From: an uncultured Collinsella sp.
GTDB lineage: Bacteria; Actinomycetota; Coriobacteriia; Coriobacteriales; Coriobacteriaceae
Reading direction: 5' to 3'
Assembly (NCBI GenBank): GCA_905208635.1
Contig: CAJLPX010000017.1
Coordinates: 1 to 43,701 of the forward strand
Length of the DNA: 43,701 nt
In this document: piece by piece, positions 25,400 through 31,835 of the stretch
Position numbering within the stretch: position 1 is the first letter of the stretch
Layout: every line of letters begins with the position of its first letter
Program-made: the position numbers and the translations under genes
The notes under the pieces: model-generated
What the model was told of the DNA's origin: nothing
Database searches by the model: none
What the model saw: only the letters and a program-made list of their open reading frames with translations

Positions 25400-25431
25400 A
25401 AGGGCCCCGGGGCAACACCCGGGGCCCTTTC
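25400..25431 (+). terminator. Terminator-like hairpin between grpE and dnaJ
   Basis: GGGCCCCGGG and CCCGGGGCCC form a 10-bp stem with a 6-nt loop followed by TTTCT. The T-tract is short, so it probably reduces rather than stops transcription into dnaJ-hspR. Confidence 0.7.
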
Positions 25432-25463
25432 TGACCTAGTGCCATATGAAAGCATGAGCCGCC

Positions 25464-25482
25464 GTCCGCAGGGGCGGCGGAC
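25464..25482 (+). other. Small hairpin in the dnaJ leader
   Basis: GTCCGC pairs with GCGGAC over a 7-nt loop, just upstream of the AGGAGAGGAG ribosome binding site. A competing GC-rich pairing (CCGCC with GGCGG) is also possible. Confidence 0.35.
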
Positions 25483-25502
25483 GTAACAGGAGAGGAGCTA
25501 CG

Positions 25503-26468
25503 ATGGCTGCAGGCAAAACCTTCTATGACATCCTGGGCGTATCCAAGAGCGCCTCCGACAAAGAGATCAAGAGCGCGTTTCGCAAGCTCGCGCAAAAATA
25601 TCACCCCGATGCCGGCGGCGACGAGGCCAAGTTCAAGGAGATCAGCGAGGCCTACGAGACGCTTTCGGACGAGAAGAAGCGCAAAGAGTACGACCAGATG
25701 CTCATGTTTGGCGGCATGCCGGGCGCGGGCGGCGCGTATGGCGGCGGCTACGGTGCCGGCGCGGGCGCCAGCGGCTGGGGCGATATCTTCGACAGCATCT
25801 TTAGCGGCAACGGCGCCTGGGGCAGCGATTGGGGCTCGGGCTTTGCCGGGGCTGCGGGTGCTGCCGGTGCCGGCGCGGGCCGCAGCCGTGCTCGCAAGGG
25901 CGGCGACCTGTCGCTGACTGTCGACGTGACGGCCGAGGACGCGTTCCGCGGCGTGACGCACAAGGTCACCTACCGCATTCCCTCGACGGGCGAGCAGCAG
26001 ACCATTACGGTCTCGGTGCCTGCGGGCGCCGTGGATGGCGGCAAGCTGCGCTACAAGCGTCGCGGCGAGTATGGCGTTGCCGGTGGCGAGCGCGGCGACC
26101 TGGTTGTGACCACGCACGTGGAGGAGCATCCGCTGTTTAAGCGTAAAGGTGCCGACGTGACCATGGAGGTGCCGATCTCGGTCTACGAGGCGGCGCTCGG
26201 CTGCACGGTGGACGTGCCGACGCCCGGCGGTGCGACGGTCCGTTTGAAAGTGCCCGCGGGTACCCAGACGGGCAAGAAGTTCCGCTTTAAGGAAATGGGG
26301 GCGCCCGACGTTAAGCACCGTGGCCGTACGGGCGCGCTGCTCGTCGAGATCAAGGTGCAGGTCCCCACGAACCTGTCCGATGACGAGCGCGATGCCATGA
26401 CCAAGCTGCGCGAGGTCGACACGCGCGATTATCGCGAGAAGGTCAACCGTTACAAGGCGACGTACTAG
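25503..26468 (+). CDS. dnaJ: J-domain chaperone, zinc-less DnaJ/CbpA type
   Basis: A 321-residue Hsp40. The J domain (about 6-70) has YHPDAGG with the HPD triad at 34-36. A long Gly/Ala/Phe-rich region (about 75-135) follows, then two C-terminal beta-sandwich domains (about 140-305). The four CxxCxGxG zinc-binding repeats of classic DnaJ are absent; only one Cys is left. It is therefore a class B/CbpA-like protein in the position of dnaJ. Start: AGGAGAGGAG before ATG 25503. It is followed by hspR after about 70 bp. Confidence 0.93.
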   Translation: MAAGKTFYDILGVSKSASDKEIKSAFRKLAQKYHPDAGGDEAKFKEISEAYETLSDEKKRKEYDQMLMFGGMPGAGGAYGGGYGAGAGASGWGDIFDSIFSGNGAWGSDWGSGFAGAAGAAGAGAGRSRARKGGDLSLTVDVTAEDAFRGVTHKVTYRIPSTGEQQTITVSVPAGAVDGGKLRYKRRGEYGVAGGERGDLVVTTHVEEHPLFKRKGADVTMEVPISVYEAALGCTVDVPTPGGATVRLKVPAGTQTGKKFRFKEMGAPDVKHRGRTGALLVEIKVQVPTNLSDDERDAMTKLREVDTRDYREKVNRYKATY

Positions 26469-26540
26469 GGCGGTCGTGGCGCACACCCGCGCCCGCGGGC
26501 TTATGATGGACGATAACGAGACGGAAAGGGGTCAGGTAGC

Positions 26541-26957
26541 ATGGCCGAGGACAATAGGAATAAACCGCTGTACATGATCAGCGTGGCGGCCGAGTTGACC
26601 GGCATGCATCCGCAGACTCTGCGCGTCTACGAGTCCAAGGGCCTGGTGAACCCCCAGCGCTCGGGCGGCAACACGCGTCTGTATTCGCGTGCCGATATCG
26701 AGCGCCTGGAGCTCATCAACCAGCTGACTGACGAGGGCATCAACCTTGCCGGCGTGGTGCGCATCCTCGATATGAAGGAGCGTGCCGAGGAGCGCGAGCG
26801 CGAGAACGAAAAACTCCGCGCACGCGTGCGCCAGCTCGAGGACGAGCTGCACGAGTACAAGATGCAGAAGAAGATCACCGCCCTGGCCCCGCGCGACGGC
26901 TCGGTCAACCCCGAGCAAGTCATGCGCAAGCTGCTAGGTACGGGTAGCGACCTATAG
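26541..26957 (+). CDS. hspR: Heat-shock repressor HspR (MerR family)
   Basis: A 138-residue MerR-type regulator: winged helix-turn-helix (about 10-80) with YMISVAAELTGMHPQTLRVYESKGLVNP and GGNTRLYSRADIERL, then a charged coiled coil (about 82-115) for dimerisation. In Actinomycetota HspR represses dnaK and clpB operons and needs DnaK as partner. Its place as last gene of the dnaK operon is the classic layout. AAGGGG lies upstream of ATG 26541. The shared motif upstream of dnaK and clpB is its candidate operator. Confidence 0.93.
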   Translation: MAEDNRNKPLYMISVAAELTGMHPQTLRVYESKGLVNPQRSGGNTRLYSRADIERLELINQLTDEGINLAGVVRILDMKERAEERERENEKLRARVRQLEDELHEYKMQKKITALAPRDGSVNPEQVMRKLLGTGSDL

Positions 26958-26969
26958 CTCCGCCGACGC

Positions 26970-27110
26970 TGCCGGGCACTCATTGGGGACAGACTTAAAT
27001 GAGTGCCCACAGAATGAGAGTGGATAATCTCCCGTTTTTGGCCTGTTTGCAGGCTCAAAGTGGGAGATTATCCACTCTCGTCATTTCGGCGTCTAAGTCT
27101 GCCCCCGGCA
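26970..27110. repeat. Nested inverted repeats after hspR
   Basis: Three levels: outer TGCCGGG/CCCGGCA with a partial match of GGGGACAGACTTA to TAAGTCTGCCCC; a first inner hairpin GGGCACTCAT/ATGAGTGCCC (26974-27008); a second inner hairpin of perfect 18-bp arms at 27016-27033 and 27062-27079, with GCCTG/CAGGC in its loop. There is no T-tract. It fills most of the gap before the hydratase gene. Confidence 0.75.
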
Positions 27111-27243
27111 CCCAACTCGTTCTTTGCTTTACTGAGATAAAGTGAACGCGCAGATTCGTAGCCCACTCGCAACTGTTCTATGGCACGATATTGAACGAAT
27201 GTATGCTATGCGCCCAAATCTTTTGGGCAGAGTGGGAGACAGT

Positions 27244-29544
27244 ATGGTCAAGCTGTACGAGGACGGCATCTACCTGCGCGGCGGTAGCGAGGTTGTGCCT
27301 GTGGCCGAGGCTGCTGAGCGTGGCATTACGCAGGCGCCCGAGGATGCCAAACGCGGAACCATCGCGTATTCGATCCTCCAGGCACACAATACGTCCGGAG
27401 ATCCCGAGGCGCTCAAGATTCGCTTCGATGCCATGGCGAGCCACGACATCACCTTTGTCGGCATCATCCAGACGGCGCGCGCCTCGGGCATGGAGCAGTT
27501 CCCGCTGCCCTACGTGCTCACCAACTGCCATAACTCGCTGTGCGCCGTGGGCGGCACCATCAACGAGGATGACCATGTCTTTGGCCTTTCCGCGGCTAAG
27601 AAGTACGGTGGCATCTTCGTTCCGCCGCACATCGCCGTCATCCACTCCTTTATGCGCGAGAACTTCGCCGGCTGCGGCAAGATGATCTTGGGCTCCGACT
27701 CGCACACCCGCTACGGCGCCCTGGGCACCATGGCCGTGGGCGAGGGTGGCGGCGAGCTGGCAAAGCAGCTGCTGCGCGACACCTACGATGTCGCCTATCC
27801 CGGCGTTGTGGCCATCTACCTCACGGGCGCCCCGCGCCCCGGCGTCGGCCCGCACGACGTGGCGCTCGCCATCATCCGCGCCGTCTTTGCCAAGGGTTAC
27901 GTTAAGAACAAGGTCATGGAGTTCGTGGGCCCGGGCATCGCAAGCATGACGACCGATTACCGCAACGGCGTCGACGTCATGACCACCGAGACCACCTGCC
28001 TGTCGAGCATCTGGGCCACCGACGAGGACACGCGCGCATTCCTGACCATGCACGGCCGCGGCGACGACTACCGCGAGCTCAAGCCCGCCGATGTTGCCTA
28101 CTACGACGGCTGCGTCGAGGTCGACCTGTCGAGCATCAAGCCCATGATCGCTCTGCCGTTCCATCCTTCCAACGGCTTTGAGATCGACGAGCTCAACGAG
28201 AACCTCGAGGACATCCTGCATGAGGTGGAGCTCGAGGCTGCCAAGATCGGCGAGGGCAAGACGCACTTTAGCCTGCTCGACAAGATCATCGACGGCAAAC
28301 TGCACGTGCAGCAGGGCGTTATCGCCGGCTGCTCGGGTGGCAACTACGACTCCGTGGTGCAGGCCGCCCGTGTGCTCAAGGGCGCCAACACCGGCTGCGG
28401 CGAGTTCTCGCTGTCGGTCTATCCCACAAGCCAGCCCGTGGCGCTCGAGCTCACGCGTCGCGGCTATATCTACGACCTCATGGAGGCCGGCGCGATCGTG
28501 CGCACGGCGTTCTGCGGCCCGTGCTTCGGCGCCGGCGACACGCCTGCCAACAACGGCCTGTCCATCCGCCACACAACGCGCAACTTCCCCAACCGCGAGG
28601 GTTCCAAGCCGGGCAATGGCCAGCTGAGCGCCGTGGCCCTGATGGACGCCCGCTCCATTGCGGCGACGGCTGCCAACGGCGGCGTTCTGACGCCGGCGAC
28701 CGACCTGCCCGAGGAGACTTGGGACGAGGCCTGCGAGTACACCTTTGACGACGCGCCGTACAAAAAGCGCGTGTACTGGGGCTTTGGCAAGGCGGAGCCT
28801 GCCGACGAGCTGGTCGAAGGCCCCAACATCAAGCCGTGGCCCGCGATGGAGCCGCTCGGCGACGACATCCTGCTCAAGGTTTGCTCCAAGATCATGGACC
28901 CGGTCACTACGACCGACGAGCTCATTCCCTCGGGCGAGACGAGCTCCTTCCGCTCCAACCCGCTGGGTCTGGCCGAGTTTACGCTGAGCCGTCGCGATCC
29001 GGCCTACGTGGGTCGTTCCAAGGAGGTCGACGCCGTGGAGAAGCGTCGCGTGGCCGGCGAGGCCGCAGGCAACCTGGCGGCACTCGATGCCGAGCTTGCC
29101 GGCGTGTTTGAGGCGCTGACCGGCGCGGGTGTCGCGGCCGACGCCAAGGCGACCGAGTACGGCTCCATGCTCTATGCCAAGAAGCCCGGTGACGGCTCTG
29201 CCCGCGAGCAGGCCGCGAGCTGCCAGCGCGTGATCGGCGGCCTGGCCAACATCGTCCACGAGTACGCCACCAAGCGCTATCGCTCCAACGTGATGAACTG
29301 GGGCATGGTGCCCTTCCAGATGGAGGCGGAGCCCAACTTTGAGGTGGGCGACTACGTCTTTGTGCCGGGTATCCGTGCCGCGCTCGATGGCGACCTCAAG
29401 AACATCGCCACCTACGTGGTGCGCGTCGACGGTGCGGTCGAGCAGATTGAGCTCTACATTGCCGATATGACGGCGGAGGAGCGTGCCATCGTTAAGGCCG
29501 GCTGCCTGATCAACTACAACAAGTTCAAGGCCGCTGCCGAGTAA
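27244..29544 (+). CDS. Aconitase-family hydratase
   Basis: A 766-residue [4Fe-4S] hydratase of the aconitase superfamily, closer in layout to the YbhJ-like putative hydratases than to AcnA/B, so the substrate is uncertain. Motifs: GSDSHTRYGALGTMAVGEGGGELA, the cluster region TAFCGPCFGAGDTPANNG, and HTTRNFPNREGSKPGNG with basic substrate-binding residues. The C-terminal swivel domain runs about 540-766. The start is set at ATG 27244 because GGGAG lies six bases upstream; the frame extends back to GTG 27142 without a ribosome binding site. No other citric-acid-cycle gene is nearby. Confidence 0.85.
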   Translation: MVKLYEDGIYLRGGSEVVPVAEAAERGITQAPEDAKRGTIAYSILQAHNTSGDPEALKIRFDAMASHDITFVGIIQTARASGMEQFPLPYVLTNCHNSLCAVGGTINEDDHVFGLSAAKKYGGIFVPPHIAVIHSFMRENFAGCGKMILGSDSHTRYGALGTMAVGEGGGELAKQLLRDTYDVAYPGVVAIYLTGAPRPGVGPHDVALAIIRAVFAKGYVKNKVMEFVGPGIASMTTDYRNGVDVMTTETTCLSSIWATDEDTRAFLTMHGRGDDYRELKPADVAYYDGCVEVDLSSIKPMIALPFHPSNGFEIDELNENLEDILHEVELEAAKIGEGKTHFSLLDKIIDGKLHVQQGVIAGCSGGNYDSVVQAARVLKGANTGCGEFSLSVYPTSQPVALELTRRGYIYDLMEAGAIVRTAFCGPCFGAGDTPANNGLSIRHTTRNFPNREGSKPGNGQLSAVALMDARSIAATAANGGVLTPATDLPEETWDEACEYTFDDAPYKKRVYWGFGKAEPADELVEGPNIKPWPAMEPLGDDILLKVCSKIMDPVTTTDELIPSGETSSFRSNPLGLAEFTLSRRDPAYVGRSKEVDAVEKRRVAGEAAGNLAALDAELAGVFEALTGAGVAADAKATEYGSMLYAKKPGDGSAREQAASCQRVIGGLANIVHEYATKRYRSNVMNWGMVPFQMEAEPNFEVGDYVFVPGIRAALDGDLKNIATYVVRVDGAVEQIELYIADMTAEERAIVKAGCLINYNKFKAAAE

Positions 29545-29559
29545 CGCACTTAATTGTCC

Positions 29560-29631
29560 GCCCGGGGCCACCCTTTCCCGCCCGCTCACGCGCTTCGCGA
29601 GGGTCGCGTTCGGCAAAGGGTGGCCCCGGGC
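29560..29631 (+). terminator. Long hairpin after the hydratase
   Basis: Perfect 17-bp arms (29560-29576 and 29615-29631), beginning GCCCGGGGCC, with a small CGCG/CGCG pair in the loop. No T-tract follows directly; a normal terminator comes next. Confidence 0.6.
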
Positions 29632-29688
29632 TACGTTTCTGCGTTCTCGTTGGGTCTTGAGGGACGCGAATAAATAGACTTGCTTGAT

Positions 29689-29720
29689 GCCGCCTCTGTT
29701 ATCGGGGCGGCTTCTTTTTG
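29689..29720 (+). terminator. Terminator after the hydratase
   Basis: GCCGCCTC pairs with GGGGCGGC (one mismatch), followed by TTCTTTTTG. A rho-independent terminator. Confidence 0.75.
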
Positions 29721-29726
29721 TTGAAA

Positions 29727-29761
29727 ACCACCACAAAGGGGGCAGGCACCTTTGTGGTGGT
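29727..29761 (-). repeat. 35-bp hairpin, copy A
   Basis: Arms ACCACCACAAAGG and CCTTTGTGGTGGT with a 9-nt loop. The loop read on the minus strand is TGCCTGCCC, so this copy is inverted relative to copy B (loop TGCCTGTCC at 30607). It lies behind the minus-strand gene at 29815. Confidence 0.8.
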
Positions 29762-29814
29762 GGGGACTAGCTCGATGTTGTTGTGATCGTTGAGCGGCAT
29801 GTTAATGGGCGTCC

Positions 29815-30483
29815 CTACAGGATTTCATCCAAGCCGGGAGTCTTGGTTGTTTTGGGGATGCCGAGTTTGGATGACGCGAAATCGTCAACATTGTCCTTAA
29901 TTCCGTCTTTGGTGTAGACAGTGACCATATAGGTGCTGTGTCCGAATTCGCCCTTGTCGCGTGTTGCCCAGGCATCCCAGTAGGCGGCCCCGTTTCGCCC
30001 TTTGATTTTTCCGACACGGCGGAGTTCTGTTCGCTTTAATTTCTGGTTGCTATAGATGGTTCGACCGGCCTCCTCGGTGAGCCCGCACTGTCCAAGCATC
30101 TTGTCGAGGACTTGGTTCATGTGGCGCTCATCGGTGTTTGGTGCGTAGTCGTAGGCGAGGGTGATGGAGTCGAGTGGCTGGTCATCGATCAAATAATTCA
30201 TCGTCTGAGGTTCAAGGCTGAAATAGGGGAAGCATCCATCAATCGTTCCGAGCAGCGGTAACTTTGACCGCCAAATTCCGGTGGGAATTCCATCTTCGTA
30301 GAACACGCCGCGACAGATAAAGGAGAGCGAGGTGGCACGCGAGCCGGCGTCGACCATTCCGCATAAATCGAAGGGCGAGGCGATGCCAAGGGAAAAGGGC
30401 GTGGCGACGATAAGGAAGAGCATCACGATGGGTATGGCGAGAATGGCGATGACGTTGCGACCGGTGGAATGAGACGGCTTCAT
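29815..30483 (-). CDS. Membrane-anchored protein of unknown function (divergent pair, left)
   Basis: A 222-residue protein with one N-terminal hydrophobic segment (about 11-33) and a soluble outer part of about 185 residues. Four Cys in the outer part may form disulfides. I do not recognise a domain. The start at ATG 30483 has GAGGAG about seven bases upstream; two alternative upstream codons have none. It is divergent from the gene at 30718, which has the same architecture, and a 35-bp hairpin lies between them. The GC content appears lower than in the flanking housekeeping genes, which suggests accessory DNA. Confidence 0.65.
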   Translation of the reverse strand: MKPSHSTGRNVIAILAIPIVMLFLIVATPFSLGIASPFDLCGMVDAGSRATSLSFICRGVFYEDGIPTGIWRSKLPLLGTIDGCFPYFSLEPQTMNYLIDDQPLDSITLAYDYAPNTDERHMNQVLDKMLGQCGLTEEAGRTIYSNQKLKRTELRRVGKIKGRNGAAYWDAWATRDKGEFGHSTYMVTVYTKDGIKDNVDDFASSKLGIPKTTKTPGLDEIL

Positions 30484-30593
30484 ATGCGCTCCTCGAGACA
30501 AAGATCTGTTGAGGATAGGCAGAAATGGATATGTTCAGAGAACAATTCAAGTTTAATCTCATGGCGCGAGATGGTCGACCGTTAGCGTCGAAA

Positions 30594-30628
30594 ACCACCA
30601 CAAAGGTGCCTGTCCCCTTTGTGGTGGT
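30594..30628 (+). repeat. 35-bp hairpin, copy B
   Basis: Arms ACCACCACAAAGG and CCTTTGTGGTGGT identical to copy A, loop TGCCTGTCC. It sits between the two divergent membrane-anchored genes. Confidence 0.85.
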
Positions 30629-30717
30629 GAGGAGCGCGCGGCTTCTTTTGGTAATAGTGTTAGCTGGCGGTATCATTAGTGCAGGTAGCGAAGGTTTGCG
30701 TTGCGAGGTGCTTTGCT

Positions 30718-31389
30718 GTGAGAAGTCCTGTCCGTATTGGATTGATTGTTTTGGCGCTTGCGATTGCCGTGGTTGGCGTGGGCACTGTCGGCATGGCGTT
30801 TCTACCTGCTGCGGTGACGGAGCCGGTGGTCAAGCCTGTGACTCAATCTGTCGAACTTCTGACCGGCGACGACAAGCCCGAGACCATTACCGTTGATTTT
30901 GATGAGCAGCCGGCTGTGCTGGGTATTAGCAATTATCCGTGTATTCAGCTTGGGGCCATGCGCTATACCACGGATACAAGCCTGATCGATAGGGCGTCCG
31001 AGCTACTCAAGGGCAAAACATTTAAGCGTTGGTACAGATATGCGTCCTATCGGGCAAAAGCGAACGACATGGTTGGCGGATGCCGCTCTTCCATCGAGCT
31101 GGACACTGCAAACGGCGCAAAGTTATGTGATGTCTCGTACGATCCGGGCTACGAGGGCAATGAGGGTCCGGGCATCTACATCATGGACGGCGATGTCGCC
31201 TATGTCATGGAGGGCGACCAGACCGAGCTCAACGATTTTATGGGTCAGTGCATTCAGGATGCCTATGAACAGACCTGCTTGCCCGACCCGCAGACTGCAC
31301 GCGATAGTGGGTCTGCCCGTACATGGCTGTTCGAGGATGAGATGCCCTGGACCGTCGAATCGGGAAGTACGGGTTCGGCGAAGGAGTAG
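30718..31389 (+). CDS. Membrane-anchored protein of unknown function (divergent pair, right)
   Basis: A 223-residue protein with one hydrophobic segment near the N-terminus (about 7-28) and an outer domain rich in acidic residues. No family recognised. The start is GTG 30718, with GAGGTG eight bases upstream; an earlier GTG at 30679 would add 13 residues and has no ribosome binding site. It has the same size and layout as the gene at 29815 but I see no clear sequence similarity. It is flanked by 35-bp hairpins on both sides. Confidence 0.65.
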   Translation: MRSPVRIGLIVLALAIAVVGVGTVGMAFLPAAVTEPVVKPVTQSVELLTGDDKPETITVDFDEQPAVLGISNYPCIQLGAMRYTTDTSLIDRASELLKGKTFKRWYRYASYRAKANDMVGGCRSSIELDTANGAKLCDVSYDPGYEGNEGPGIYIMDGDVAYVMEGDQTELNDFMGQCIQDAYEQTCLPDPQTARDSGSARTWLFEDEMPWTVESGSTGSAKE

Positions 31390-31397
31390 AGACCGCG

Positions 31398-31432
31398 ACT
31401 ACCACAAAGGTACCCGTCCCCTTTGTAGTAGT
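31398..31432 (+). repeat. 35-bp hairpin, copy C
   Basis: Arms ACTACCACAAAGG and CCTTTGTAGTAGT, loop TACCCGTCC. It has the same 13-9-13 geometry as copies A and B, with most changes kept complementary and one pair lost. Confidence 0.8.
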
Positions 31433-31440
31433 TCTCGGTT

Positions 31441-31659
31441 TGTCTCGATCTGTAACATCTTGGCCGCTAAAAGTGGGCCTGGTGTTACAGATTTAGATTT
31501 TCGACTCAGGTGTCTTCGTTCGTCTCGATTTGTAACAGATAGAGCCCTATTTGCCGACTAGATGTTACAGATTGAGACAAACGGGCGCCGCTGAACAATT
31601 CGTCTCGATCTGTAACATCTGGAGCCGGAAACGGTCGATAGATGTTACAGATTGAGATA
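31441..31659. repeat. Three hairpins in tandem at exact 80-bp spacing
   Basis: GTCTCGAT begins the units at 31442, 31522 and 31602. Each continues to TGTAACA and pairs with TGTTACAGATT about 20 nt later. In copies 2 and 3 the arm differences are G-U compatible, so the stem would survive in RNA. Loop 3 has CCG-GAAA-CGG, a GNRA-type tip. GGGGAC follows the last unit. With copy C it accounts for most of the 446-bp gap before clpB. Confidence 0.75.
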
Positions 31660-31719
31660 GTAAGGGGACGAGGCCGTAGCGGGTGAGCGCACCTGCTCCC
31701 TATCTTTCAATCACTCAGA

Positions 31720-31755
31720 AAATCTTATATATGGAGACTTAGATTTGTGTATAAG
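31720..31755 (+). promoter_or_regulatory. clpB promoter region with the dnaK-type 27-bp motif
   Basis: AAATCTTATAT and GACTTAGATTT at the two ends of a 27-bp segment (31720-31746), then TATAAG at 31750-31755. The layout is the same as upstream of dnaK. It is the candidate HspR operator. Confidence 0.6.
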
Positions 31756-31796
31756 ATCGCGTAAAGCTGGCAACAATACTTCTCGAACAACGTGAA

Positions 31797-31814
31797 GCCG
31801 CCCCGTAGGGCGGC
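31797..31814 (+). other. Hairpin in the clpB leader
   Basis: GCCGCCC pairs with GGGCGGC over a CGTA loop, about 20 bp before ATG and just upstream of AGGAGAGG. It could influence translation. Confidence 0.4.
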
Positions 31815-31835
31815 CGCCCCAGGAGAGGTGATTCC

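Noticed and set aside
27142..27243. Longer N-terminus of the hydratase from GTG 27142
   Set aside because: No ribosome binding site and no similarity to the family; ATG 27244 is preferred.
27178..29736. 852-codon antisense frame over the hydratase
   Set aside because: Composition is a mirror of the hydratase codons; no recognisable domain.
31441..31659. Second CRISPR-like or minisatellite array
   Set aside because: Each unit is one hairpin with its own loop and the repeat arms diverge; three units only.
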